Source: Aralia elata (Eukaryota > Streptophyta > Magnoliopsida > Apiales > Araliaceae). From it: a DNA stretch of 64,000 nt. The translations under genes were made by a program, and so were the position numbers. The notes beneath the pieces are model-generated. The model worked only from the letters and a program-made list of their open reading frames with translations, was not told the DNA's origin and searched no databases. The first letter of the stretch is position 1. Each line of letters begins with the position of its first letter. The DNA is taken from contig CM068385.1 of NCBI GenBank assembly GCA_034770075.1, forward strand, positions 73,834,272-73,898,271, given 5' to 3'. Positions 46,064 to 57,105 of the stretch are shown one piece after another.

Positions 46064-46725
46064 CCCTAACTCATACTCGAGTTATTATCTTTCAAGCATG
46101 TTAGTGGATAATTATTGTTGATTATTCCACCTCCTTAAATTATTACTTCGCACTTAGTGTATGTTGCATATATTCATCAGGTATGAAAGGCTGATCACCT
46201 TCATTACCTTAAGGCTTAGTTAAATTGGTCCATGGTCATTATTGATACCCTGTATTATTGAATTCAGTCATTCAATCATTGAAGTTTTGATTCATGCTCT
46301 TTCACAATTATTATATTGATAAGAAATTCTAAAGCTTATTCTTTCCTTCAATCATGATATATCTTCTTTGTATTTAAACTTGCTTAGCAAAGTAGTTGCT
46401 CACTCTTGCTATATCATGATAAAATATTTCAGATTAAGACGAATGTTCGAGGAAGGATAGAGGCAAATGCAAAAGACCAGATTAGGTTGATATGCACGTT
46501 AACTATTAAGTTATTTGGATATAAGTTACTTATGTAAACCTTATGTACGCTATTAAAGGAATGTATCAAGATAAAGGTTGTAAACCTTGAGAAATGTTGT
46601 AGAATACTCTGAAATAAATAATATATGTTTATATTTTCCGCATTAGTTATAGAGTAGGTATGAAGATGATGTATCGTGACGTACCGAATCCGAGGCTCAA
46701 CGGACCCGGATTTGGGGGCGCCACA
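46064..46725 (+). mobile_element. 3' LTR of LARD-1, second part
   Basis: Starts with the duplicated CCCTA (46064-46068), then follows 28927-29583 of the 5' LTR to the end GGGGGCGCCACA (46725). Completes the LTR interrupted at 35473. Confidence 0.92.
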
Positions 46726-47237
46726 AGTTCGGTTTTAACATGCTCTCGCACCGCTCAAACTGCACCGCACCAGTTATATATATATATATATATAATTCTT
46801 ATTTTTTAAGTTATAAGTTATAATATATAACTTAAAAAATAAAAATAACCTAATTTCACCAAAGACAGGTAAATTTGGGGTCTCAAATTTGAACATAGAA
46901 TGATTTCAAGTAAATATTGGAAATGGATCACATGTACCGTCAAGACCAATTTTTTCGCAAGCTAACATTAGATTTGTCATCCTAACATGAAACTATATTG
47001 GGCATGGGCTTTTCGGAGTTCGACAGAGGGTTTGCCTTGTGTAGATAACCAAGTGCATATTACATGGGGATAGAGAGTTGATAAGAACAAGTATTTTCCA
47101 ATTTAAATTATATATATACAATGTAAAAGGAATAATATTGCAATCACTAGCACTACATTATGCTTATAGTCCTAGTGTACAAGTTTTGGATTTTAGGAGC
47201 AATAAATAAGCCCACAAAAATTTACTTCCTTTTTCTC
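46726..47237. other. Non-coding flank with (TA)n and a perfect inverted repeat
   Basis: CCGCACC/CGGTTTT words at 46730-46775, then a (TA)n run at 46775-46795. An inverted repeat follows at about 46798-46845, with arms TATTTTTTAAGTTATA and TATAACTTAAAAAATA and about 12 bp between them. Beyond 46850 I see no gene or repeat. TTCTC at 47233-47237 is the left TSD of the next element. Confidence 0.6.
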
Positions 47238-47761
47238 TGTTAGTAATTGATCCGGGTCGGACTCGTAGATTATGGACATCTACTTGGGTATGGATATTGG
47301 ATAACCCAATTGGGATTGGGAGAGTCTTATATCACTTGGAAGTATTTTAGATAAGTTAAGACTTTATATGAGATAACTCTCCTGATTTAGTCAGTTGTAG
47401 ACTTATCCCATATTAATTGGAATTCATCGTTAAATACTTATTCTTGCAAAGTGTAGGGCTAAGGAAAAATAATGTATTATTTTTTTAGACAATTTTCTCT
47501 CTAAATACTCTCTCTAGTATATTTAGGCTTCCATCAATAGACTTGGGTGTACTTTGTGTGAACACCTGAGTTTGTTCGCATTGTTGCTAGTAATAACTCC
47601 ATATTGACGAGAAGCGTTTGTACGAAGGATCGTAGTAACTGTGTTCGTGGCATTACTTGTAGATTTGGCATTCCGGTTCAACCGCTTCCGCTTCGTGGAT
47701 ACTAACCGATTCATATATAAGTTTATATGTACTTACATGTTAGTTTCCATTTAATTTAACA
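47238..47761 (+). mobile_element. Solo LTR (524 bp), probable copia type
   Basis: TGTTAGTAATTG (47238) to TTTAATTTAACA (47761), flanked by perfect TTCTC on both sides (47233-47237 and 47762-47766). No primer site or polypurine tract adjoins it. It contains a TCTCTCTAAATACTCTCTCT tract typical of the transcribed part of small copia LTRs. Orientation is a guess from that tract. The minus ORFs within and beside it are not genes. Confidence 0.82.
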
Positions 47762-47766
47762 TTCTC

Positions 47767-48938
47767 AGTAAAATGAAATCAAAAAAGAAAAAGGGGAAAG
47801 TTTAAATTAGCAAAAATATAGTTGGGTCAATTGGTTTTAAAACCAAAATTGGAACAAATGAAATCGCACCACAAGCTTTAAAACCATACCACACCGCACA
47901 TATCGCTTGCTCATGTGCAGTTTTAGATTTGTCAAACCACACCCAAGCAGTTTCATGTGCGATTTGAACTTCCATTTGCACCAAACCTCACCATGCTCTA
48001 CGCTAGTTTCATATACGTAAATTGTAAGCTTAGTCCTCAATAATACGGAGCTCTTCTTCTTCATTTCCAATTCATGTATGCTTAATATTGATTTGTTAAT
48101 ATGTAATGGTTTTTATTAACTGATTTTTGTATGGGAGTTTTGTTGTATTCTCTAATTTTGACTAATGTCTATTTTTTGAAAAGTACTTAACGTGAATGTT
48201 GATATAAGTTTGACATTCACAAATTGAACGGTGCTGAACTTTTTTTAAGCATCGGTTTTAATTGAGATTGCTTGTAGTTTTTTTAATTTGAAGTTCGTGT
48301 TTAAAGTCTTTAAACTATAGAAAAGGAAATAAGTATTCTCCAAAAAAATTGTGTTCCTACAAATATTAGCAATTCTACTTGATAAATTCTCGGTAATTCT
48401 ACCTATTAAAAAAATACTTTTTCCTAGTAGTTGTGTTTTTTGATAATTTTCCTTTCATATCCATCTTGACTGATGTGTGAATTAATTTGTGTGTCGCTTT
48501 CAACCATTTCTTCTGTAACATTTTCATCATCATCACTTGAGAACATTTTCTTTTGTTTCTCTTGCTTGACCTCAAAAATCTTTGAGAATATATAATCTTG
48601 AAATCCTTGTATAGTAATGTTTGTAGATCTTTAATTAGAATATGCAGTTTAATCCTTTGAGGATGTAGATTACTTTTGGTATTGTTTTGAGGTCATGTAC
48701 CTATGTTTGATCTTATTAGTGACACGAAGTAGTTGGTATTAAATAACTAATAAAATTCAAAACTAAACTGTTTTACCATTGGTTTGTACTTGTTGTGGTC
48801 ATTAAGCACTTGTTGTAATCATGTACCTATGTTTTTAGTCTTGTTCATAGGATTTATAAATGGGGCAGTTCACTCAGCCAATGAAAATAAACAAAATTGA
48901 TAAAACTAACCGTAACCAACACTCGGTTTAATAATTTT
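47767..48938. other. 1.2 kb without recognisable genes
   Basis: Holds CGGTTT/CCGCACC-like words at 47860-47995 (ACCACACCGCACATATCGC, TCAAACCACACCC), like the flanks of LARD-1. The rest is AT-rich with no ORF over about 60 codons that looks coding, and no element end I can place. Confidence 0.55.
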
Positions 48939-49134
48939 TGCCAGAGAATATTTACTGAGATATTTATTGTGGCCCTATAGGCCTACAAGATAAAATGAAA
49001 CCAGCGTTTACTCCTGCCTCTTTATAGACGAGTATGGATTTTAGTCGTAATTGTTATTTCTATGTATAGAGAATATGAAGAACACTACTCAATGAAAGAA
49101 ACTTCAAAACCTGCTATATTGATTCTGTAATGTT

Positions 49135-49168
<34 letters not shown>

Positions 49169-49353
49169 CTCGAATTATTCCCATATACTAATTTTAAAAT
49201 TCAAAAATATACAAATTGTTACAAACAAATCATCAGCTAATTACAAGGAGATCTTCCAAACTTTCAGTTGATTTTCAATTTCCATGTATCTTGGCTATAT
49301 CCTCTGTTTTTGATTTCCTTTGATTTTCCTGATTTTTCTCAACTTCTTTTATA
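48939..49353 (-). mobile_element. Putative 3' LTR of Copia-B (boundaries uncertain)
   Basis: Follows the Copia-B RNase H end and the purine run TTGCGGGGGCG (minus, about 49355-49365), where the 3' LTR should begin; here the first bases read TATAAAAG rather than TG. A possible far end is TGCCAGAG at 48939. It contains a (TA)n tract at 49137-49165. No second LTR is in the window for comparison, so the limits are inference. Confidence 0.4.
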
Positions 49354-49359
49354 CGCCCC

Positions 49360-50847
49360 CGCAAGATTGAGCTTCCATCAGCAGGACCAATCTTGTTTTG
49401 TAAGAATTGTGTGCGCTGCATGGACAAGGGCTTGGTCATCAGATCGTCCAGTTAGTCTTGAGAGTGTATATGACGGACATTAATAGTACCTTTCTGAACT
49501 AGATCACGTACGAAGTGAAGATCAATTTGTATATGCTTTATCCTTGAACGTTGGACTGGATTGAAGCTTAAATGAGTTGGTCCAAGGTTGTCACAGAGTA
49601 GAGATGGCTGCTCCTTTAGTGGAAAGCCGAGTTCTTGAAGTAAAGAGAGAAGCCACATAGTTTCTGATGCCGCATTTGCAAGAGCTCGATATTCAGCTTC
49701 TGTTGATGAGCGGGCAACAACTTTTATTTTTTTGAACGCCATGAGATGGGATTTTCACCTAGGAAGCTAATGTATGCTGATGTGGACGTCTGATCATCAA
49801 TGTTTCCACCCCAATCAGCATCACTATAGGTTTTTTAGATAAGGAGTTAATGAATTTTTTAGATGGACACCATGATAAATGGTTTGCTTAAGATAACGAA
49901 GAAGTCTTTTGGTGGCTGCCCAACGGGTGACAGTGGGCTTGTGCATGAATAGTGACAACTTGTTGTCCGCGAAAGAGATGTCGGGACGGGACAGGGAGAG
50001 ATATTGCAAGTTGCCTATAACTCTTCGGAACTCTGTGCTATCAAATGCAGTTGTGCCATCCACTAGATGAAGAGGTGTGGTGGTGGAGATGGGAGTGGAA
50101 ACATCCTTTGCACCGTCCATTTTTGTTGTTTCCAAAAGATTATGAACATATTTATGTTGTGATAAAAACAACCCTGTACAAGTTGGAATTACCTCCATTC
50201 CTAAAAAAAATGAAGACTGCCCATATCTTTTATAGAAAACTGATCACCAAGGCTATGAATAACCGAATTCAAAATTTTTTATCACTTCCTGTTATGATAA
50301 GATCATCAACATAAACTAGAAAATAACACGTAATAGAATCATGTTGATATATAAATAGAGAAGAATCAGCTTTGGAGTTTGAAAAACCGAGCTGAAGTAA
50401 AGCATTTTTTAAGGCTAAATACCATGCCCGTGGAGCTTGTTTGAGACCATAAATGGCCTTTTTTAATCTTTAAACATGATCTGGTTTTGACATGTCTTTA
50501 AAACCAGGAGGTTGCATCATAAACACTGTTTCAGTCAATGTTCCATGCAAGAAAGCATTATTTACATCCATTTGCCTTAACTCCCATCCATTGATAATGG
50601 CAATGCTTAGAACAGTTCGTATTGTAGCTGGCTTTACCACAGGGCTAAAAGTTTCTTTATAATCAAGTTCAGGGCGTTGATTATACCCTTTTGCTACAAG
50701 ACGGGCTTTGAACCGATCTATGGAACCATCTGCTTTCCGTTTAATTCTAAACACCCACTTACATCATATTGGATTACAGTTTAGTGTTAGAGGAACTAAT
50801 TCCCAAGTACCATGTCTCATCAGAGCTGTGAGCTCACTAGACATGGT
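49360..50847 (-). pseudogene. Copia-B RT and RNase H remnant (3' part)
   Basis: Minus-strand Ty1/copia Pol. At 50470-50754: FRIKRKADGSIDRFKARLVA, KGYNQRPELDYKETFSPVVK and QMDVNNAFLHG. The YVDD box (YFLVYVDDLIITGSD) is intact near 50305. At 49824-50198: RT thumb (TPISTTTPLHLVD, LSRPDISF). At 49452-49742: RNase H (VARSSTEAEYRALANAASET, KHIQIDLHFVRDLV), then TKPLS and a polypurine run. Frames are broken between these pieces. The upstream end is cut by element III inside a codon and continues at 59987. Confidence 0.87.
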
Positions 50848-52671
50848 TGTTAGGTTTGTATATAACGCAAGTATGCAATCAAATTACATAAATAGAGCGG
50901 AAGCGTGATAAAACGAATTTTAAAATTTTTCATACAAACCATCACCATGATCTTTCCTTGTGTTCAATTATCAATTAACGAAAGAGATAGAGATTGAGAA
51001 TTATACCCTCGTGAATCAAAACTTCTTTGGGTACAAGTTCACCTCCAATTTCTTCGCGTTCTCCTTGAATTCCACCGACTAAATTCCTTCGCTTGATCAA
51101 CGTTAGCCACCCAAGTGTTTGGCCTCTAGAGGTGATCCACCAAGGAAGAATAGTTATTCAAGAAGTTGGGTGTTGGCAAAACCCTAGTTTCTATCTCTAT
51201 AAAAATTGCAAGTACTCTCCACAATCTAATGCAAGAGTGTGTAACCCTAATCTATGATAAGACTCTTCTTATTTATAGATGTAGGAAAATCCCTTCCCTA
51301 AACTATTTAGGATTAGGGTTTCTATTATAATTAAACTCCTTTAATTAATTATGCTCCTAATCAAATTAGGAATTCATGAGAGAGTACTTCTATTAATTAA
51401 TTCTCAATCCCTATTAGGAATTAAATAATAGTAATAGTAATAATAATAATAATAACACTCCTCTTATTAATTTATATTTAATATTTCTAAAATATTAAAT
51501 AGTAAATATTAAGCTATTTAATTTATTCTATCTCCATAGGCTAAATTAAATAGACTTAACTTATTATTACAATTATACCATTTACTTCTTAAATAAATAT
51601 TTTTCTTTTGCGGTGTGACCCTTTAGGTTCTCCATATTAAACCGGTTGTGAATAAATCAATTAGAACAATTCTAATCTTATTTAAATAAATAAATTAAAC
51701 TATTTAATTTATTTAAATAAATAATATTTATTCTACAATAAGGGTAAGCCCCCTTAGCGATCAACGACTTTCCAGATAATATAGATTTCAACATTAATCA
51801 CAAAAGAACCTTTCAGTGTATAGTTACCGTACAATTCAATCCTTCTACCATACAATGTCCCAATTAAATATAAGACATGAAATTACTGTCAAGTCTTATT
51901 TTTATTTAATTATATGTATTTCGATTCCCAAATGCACAACTCTAAATAATGCAAATTAGAAACTCCTTTCTAATTTCATTCTGCCTTGGCCAAGGACTAC
52001 TGAGTTATCATTTATCGAATCACATAGGACATTCACATCTTTTACTAGACGAGGTAAATTCTTTGTAGATCATTCACCTATCTCCATGTACAACTTATTA
52101 TACCCAATCATACCCTTTGATATACCTTGAAGGTCTTAAGGGATATGTCAAAGTATAACTCATCATACACAAGATACTATGATGATCTCAAGTCCAAGGA
52201 TCACTTGTACTACTATCACTAAAGGAATTCCTATTGACAGGCGAGTAAAATTCCATTAGGTATTCCTTAGCGAGCCACATTCAGTGAACTTATTCTCCAA
52301 TAAGCACCTACATACTTGCTTTAGTGTCTCCACACAAATAATTATGAGATCAATCATCCTCTTCCTAAGAGCAAACAACGTATGTACTAATCTATCCGGA
52401 TTCACTAATCCCCTTTTTAGTAATCTAACGATTAGGAACGATTTTAGTTTGTGAGCTATCTAGAATTCAGATCTCATTAGCATGATCAGCATCATGATTC
52501 TAAAAGCATTGCTCAGAACTATGGGTTTATCACATTTAATATAAAAGTTCTATGTAGATAATATAAAATGACTTTTAAGAAAATCAATTCTTTTATTAAT
52601 AAATGAATAAGATTACAAACTATATGCTACATCATATCAAATATGATTGGCTTGTGTGCATACTACTTTCA
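50848..52671 (-). mobile_element. 3' LTR of element III (1824 bp)
   Basis: TGTTAGG to CTTTCA. The adjacent polypurine tract has decayed (minus GTGCAAGTGAGAAAT). Full length, unlike the 5' copy. Confidence 0.93.
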
Positions 52672-52739
52672 ATTTCTCACTTGCACTAAAGCCAATCGCC
52701 ATGGTATCTAATACCCATCTTCTCTAAGTGACGATCAAA

Positions 52740-53829
52740 CTATTGTTGTGTTAAAACTTTAGTAAATGGATCTACAATGTTGTCTTGAGAGTCCACACGC
52801 TCCAGGGTGACATCTCCTCTTTCAATGATCTCTCTAATCAAATGAAATCGCCGCAACACGTGTTTGAATTTTTGATGAGACCTGGGTTCCTTAGCCTGCG
52901 CAACAGCTCCGGTGTTGTCACAAAATAAAGGTACGACTCCTCTAATGCTAGGAACCACTCCAAGTTCAGTTATGAACTTCTTCATCCAAACAGCTTCCTT
53001 TGCAGCTTCACTTGCAGCTATGTACTCTGCCTCTGTCACTGAATCAGCAACTGTTTGCTGCTTGGAACTTTTCTAACTCACTGCGCCACCGTTTAAGGTA
53101 AACACGTACCCTGAAATGAATTTACTGTCATTTTGGTCCGTTTGAAAACTTGAGTCTGTATAGCCCTCTAGTTTCAATTCAGACCCACCGTAGACAAGAA
53201 ATACATCCTTAGTTCTTCTCAAGTACTTTAGGATGTTTTTCACTGCCTTCCAGTGCTCTTCTCCTAGATTCGACTGATATCTGCTTGTTACACTAAGTGC
53301 ATGAGAGACATCTGGTCTAGTACATATCATACCGTACATGATAGATCCTATTGCTGAAGCATAAGGAATCTTACTCATACGGTCTCTCTCCTCAGGTGTC
53401 TTTGGGGCCTGTTTCTTGGGGAGATGTATTCCATGGCTCATCGGCATGAGACCTCTCTTGGAATCTTCCATGCTAAACTTTTTTAGCATCAAGTCAATGT
53501 ACTTTCATTGGGTCAAGCCCATCATCGTTTTAGATCTATCTCTATAGATCTTTATCCCCAAAATATAAGATGCCTCACCCAAGTCCTTCATGGAGAAGTG
53601 TTTAGATAACTAAATTTTGATCGACTGTAGCATAGGAACATCATTTCCTATCAGTAATATATCATCAACATATAATACAAGGAATGAAACAGCGCTCCCA
53701 CTAACCTTCTTGTACACACATGGTTCATCCTCATTTTTGATAAAATCAAACCCTTTTATTATCTCATCAAAACGGATGTTCCACCTTCGAGAAGCTTTCT
53801 TCAATCCATAAATGGATCGTTGTAGCTTA
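52740..53829 (-). pseudogene. Element III RT C-terminal half and RNase H
   Basis: Pieces in order: 53610-53804 with the YVDD box (LVLYVDDILLIGND); 53073-53492 RT connection (KFSMEDSKRGLMPMSHG, RPDVSHALSVTSRYQS); 52740-53039 RNase H (TEAEYIAASEAAKEAVWM, FCDNTGAVAQAKEP, HLIREIIERGDV, DNIVDPFTK). A TAG replaces the Trp codon before the TEAEY segment (53070 region), and a stop follows QSIKI. Unlike element II, the 86 bp between the two GATC words (53533-53622) is present. Confidence 0.87.
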
Positions 53830-53870
53830 CAGACTTGGTTTGTTCCAACCGTTGAAACAAAACCCTCTGG

Positions 53871-54204
53871 CTATATCGTATATACATTCTCCTCAAGCTT
53901 TCCATTGAGGAAGGCCGTTTTCACGTCCATTTGCCAGATTTCGTAGTCATAATAAGCTGCAATTGCAAGTAAAATCTGAATGGACTTGAGCATAGCTACT
54001 AGGGAGAAGGTTTTCATCATAGTCAACTCCTTGTCTTTGTTTGAAACCTTTTGCAACCAGTCGGGCTTTATAGGTCTCTACTTTGCCGTCCGCTCTAGTC
54101 TTTCTCTTAAAGACCCATTTGCACCCAATAGGCTTAATACCCTCAGGTGGTGAAACCAAAGTCCATACTTGGTTTTCATACATGGAGTCCATCTCGGATT
54201 TCAT
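53871..54204 (-). pseudogene. Element III RT N-terminal half, frameshifted
   Basis: MKSEMDSMYENQVWTLVSPP, GCKWVFKRKTRADGKVETYK and KARLVAKGFKQRQGVDYDE. Then an extra base (GGTTTTCATC where element II has GGTTTCATC, near 54010) shifts the frame. The next frame carries QMDVKTAFLNGKLEENVYT. One missing Met codon (MIQ to TI*) follows. Confidence 0.85.
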
Positions 54205-54207
54205 GGC

Positions 54208-55100
54208 TTATAGCCATTTCTCTGAGTCTTTACTACTCATAGCCTCTTCGTAAGTCAATGGATCATCATCATCATCTATGATGCGTACCTCATCATCATC
54301 CTCTATGATGAATCCATACCTATCAGGAATCTTCGGTACTCTTCCAGATTTACGAATAGGTTGTGGTACAGTAGGTTCTTCTGCTTGGTCAGGTACCTGA
54401 CTTTGATCCGTAGTATTTTGTGGTTCTTGAACTTCTTCAAGATATATTTTACTCCCACTGAACCCTTCAAGGATAAACTCCTTTTCCAAGAAGGCAGCGT
54501 GTTTCGCAACAAACACGTTTTGATCAGTAGGATGATAGAAATAATATCCTAAACTTTCTTTAGGATATCCCACAAATCTACACTTGTCGGATCTAGTCTT
54601 CAACTTATCATGCTCAAACCTTTTGACATAAGTTGGACAACCCCAAGTCTTAACATGCTTAAGACTAGGTTTCCTCCCTGTCCATATTTCATATGGGGTC
54701 TTTGGGACGGATTTGGTAGGTACCTTGTTAAGTAGGTATGCAGCCGTTTCTAGGGCATAACCCCAGAAGGATATTGGAAGGTCGATAAAGCTCATCATGG
54801 AACGAACCATGTCCAACAATGTTCGATTTCACCTTTCAGATACACCATTCAACTGTGGCGTCACTGGTGAAGTCCTTTGTGAGATTATATCATTTTCTTT
54901 GAGACAATTGAGAAAATCATTGGTCAAGTATTCCCCTTCTCGATCCGATCGAAGAATTTTAATACTTTTACCAGTTTGCTTCTCTACTTCACTTCTGAAT
55001 TCTTTGAACTTTTCAAACGATTCAGATTTGTATTTCATTAAATACACATATCCAAATCTAGAATGATCATCAGTGAAAGTAATAAAATAAGAATACCCTC
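54208..55100 (-). pseudogene. Element III integrase core and C-terminal linker
   Basis: 54829-55047 carries the second catalytic Asp (RSDREGEYL; element II has DRGGEYL) and the Glu segment NGVSER. A TGA replaces the next Arg codon. 54208-54819 continues LLDMVRSMMSFIDLPISFWG, LLNKVPTKSVPKTPYEIWTG, TWGCPTYVKRFEHDK, the GRVPKIPDRYG linker and the acidic EDDDEVRIIDDDDD run. A deletion of several bases near 55117 removes part of the first catalytic-Asp segment (HTDVCGP in element II). Confidence 0.87.
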
Positions 55101-55165
55101 CTCGTGTATTCGTTGTCCTATACGTCTGTGTGTACTAACGCTAACAACTCTGTAACTCTTTCTCC

Positions 55166-56653
55166 TTATCCACTAAAAGGGGATTTATTCATCTTACCCA
55201 TGAGACAAGATTCACAAGTTGGATATGATTCGTAATCAGATAGCTCTAAAAGCCCATCTTTATGCAACTTGGTTAATCTTGTTTCATTGATATGACCGAA
55301 TCTACAATGCCACATAAAGGTATAATTAACATCATCTCTTTTTCTTTTCCTAGTTTGTTCAATTTGAAGTATATTTTCATGAAAGTCAAGTATGTAAAGT
55401 CCATTCAGTAAATTTTCAACACCATATAAAACATTTTTATTATAACTAGAACAACTGTTGTTATTTATTATAATATCAATACCATCCATATCCAATACAG
55501 AAATTGAAATAATGTTTCTAATGAGTGTTGGAACATAATAACAATTATTTAAACTAATGGATTTGCCCGTAAGCAGTGCTAAATAATAAGTTCCTACAGC
55601 TAATGCATCAACCTTTGCTCCATTTCCCACTCGTAAGACGACTTCATCCTTTTTCAGCTTTCTACTTCTGCTTAGTCCTTGCATATTATTACATATGTGA
55701 GAACTACAACCGATATCTAATACCCAAGTAGAATTTTTACTTTCAGAAAAATTAATTTCAATCATGAACAAACCTAGATCGGAAGTCGAAGCTTCTCTAA
55801 AATTCTTTTGGTCCGCAAGATACTCCTTGCAGTTCCTCTTCCAGTGTCCCGGCTTATTGCAGTGGTAGCAAATTCTTTTGCTATCTGGATCAGGTTTCTT
55901 TTTATCCTTTCTCTTCGCCTTGCCCTTAGCCTTCTTGTTTTTCTTCTTTTCAGAAGATACCTTGGGCCTCTTCCTTTTCTTGGAAGAATCATCCACTAGT
56001 AAGACTTGGTTCTTGTTAGATGAGAAGTGACCTTCAGCAGTTTTCAGCATGTTAAGTAACTCAGGCAAGCTGACGTCCAACTTATTCATGTGAAAATTCA
56101 CAACAAATTGTGAGAAGGTGTCCGGGAGTGACTGCAAGATCGAATCTTGACTTAACTCCCCATCCATCACAAACCCTAGCAGTCCAAGTTGTTCAATCAA
56201 ATTGATCATCTTGAGGACATGAGTCTCAACGGTAGTGCCCTCGGTCATATGAGATTGGAAGAGCTCCTTAGATATCTGATATCTAGCAGTCCTACTTTGT
56301 TCACCATACAACTCTTTGAGGTGCAGCAATATAGTAAGAGCATCCATAGTTTCATGCCGACGCTGAAGCTCGTTACTCATGGATGCGAGCATGATGCATT
56401 GAACCAAGATTGCATCATCTTGCCACTTTCTGAAAGTAGCAATCTCTTCCTCAGAGGCTGTTTCTGCAACATTTGTAGGGACAGGCGAATTAAGGACATA
56501 AGAAATCTTTTCAGCCGTGAGAACAATTCTCAGATTCCTTAACCAGTCCGTATAATTCGGTCCGGTCAGTTTGTTAGCATCAAGTATGCTACGCAGTGAT
56601 AGTGAGTTTGACATTTTTAAATTGTGCATGTGAAATAGACAACATTTTATCAT
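55166..56653 (-). CDS. Element III Gag-protease-integrase N-terminal ORF
   Basis: 495-codon uninterrupted frame, the longest in the window. Gag capsid-like part at residues 1-215 (conserved start MSNSLSLRSILD at about residue 14, 56612-56614). Basic stretch KKRKRPKVSSEKKKNKKAKG at about 228-247. CCHC zinc knuckle CYHCNKPGHWKRNC at about 265. Protease WVLDIGCSSHIC at about 310, where the usual DTG reads DIG, so activity is doubtful. GAG-pre-integrase HHCC finger (MWHCRFGHINETRLTK, CESCLMGK) at about 455-490. It packages RNA and processes the polyprotein in copia elements. Integrase continues out of frame. Confidence 0.88.
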   Translation of the reverse strand: MIKCCLFHMHNLKMSNSLSLRSILDANKLTGPNYTDWLRNLRIVLTAEKISYVLNSPVPTNVAETASEEEIATFRKWQDDAILVQCIMLASMSNELQRRHETMDALTILLHLKELYGEQSRTARYQISKELFQSHMTEGTTVETHVLKMINLIEQLGLLGFVMDGELSQDSILQSLPDTFSQFVVNFHMNKLDVSLPELLNMLKTAEGHFSSNKNQVLLVDDSSKKRKRPKVSSEKKKNKKAKGKAKRKDKKKPDPDSKRICYHCNKPGHWKRNCKEYLADQKNFREASTSDLGLFMIEINFSESKNSTWVLDIGCSSHICNNMQGLSRSRKLKKDEVVLRVGNGAKVDALAVGTYYLALLTGKSISLNNCYYVPTLIRNIISISVLDMDGIDIIINNNSCSSYNKNVLYGVENLLNGLYILDFHENILQIEQTRKRKRDDVNYTFMWHCRFGHINETRLTKLHKDGLLELSDYESYPTCESCLMGKMNKSPFSG

Positions 56654-56810
56654 ACATTCATTTTATTAATCATCAAAATAAATTAGATCTTTATTTAAAT
56701 TGGTATCTCTCACTTTTTCATCAAACTATATTATCCTCATTATATAGTTCGGCAAATCTAATTAAAGATTTGCTAGTGAGAATAAGGATCCCATTTCAAA
56801 TGTATATAGT

Positions 56811-57105
56811 CTTGTGTGTGCACAACAAACTATATATAAATAAATAGGTAGACAATTATTGTTAATTACATCACTATGTAACTCCTTGTATTTTGCCTCT
56901 TAGATTATAATGGTCAAGTGTGTGCACATCCGAACTAAAATAATCCAAGTTAAGTCCAACCTAGCACTTCCATATATGTGAAGAGAAAAAGACCGCCCTT
57001 GTGTGTGCACAACAAAGCAGTAATGTTCAAATCCTTAATAAGCATCAAATGTGAGAAAATAACATCTTAAATATTTAATACTCGCCTTGTGTGTGCACAA
57101 CAAAC
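56811..57105 (-). repeat. Four dispersed GTG-n-CAC inverted repeats (element III version)
   Basis: Sites 56811-56830, 56915-56932, 56998-57017 and 57086-57105 all read GTG-TGTG-CAC; three have full TTGTG/CACAA arms. Spacing is 104, 83 and 88 bp. Elements I and II have TGA and GTGA at the equivalent centres. Confidence 0.75.

Larger units (their letters stand above)
25430..46725 (+). mobile_element. LARD-1, non-coding Ty3/gypsy-derived LTR element
   Basis: LTRs of about 4.15 kb (25430-29583; 31942-35473 continued at 46064-46725) enclose only 2.36 kb of internal sequence with no Gag or Pol homology. A primer-binding site (29587-29599) and a polypurine tract (31930-31941) are in the right places. 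The run TTTCGAGGACAAAATTCTT before the polypurine tract closely resembles the Ty3/gypsy Tekay/Del-clade 3' signature as I remember it. Very long LTRs plus a non-coding interior fit a large retrotransposon derivative that moves using proteins of an autonomous relative. Outer flanks GGTGT and AGTTC do not form a clear TSD. Confidence 0.82.

Noticed and set aside
47767..48938. Possible host gene in the 1.2-kb gap
   Set aside because: No ORF with coding features, no splice-linked exons, and no polyadenylation context that I can support.
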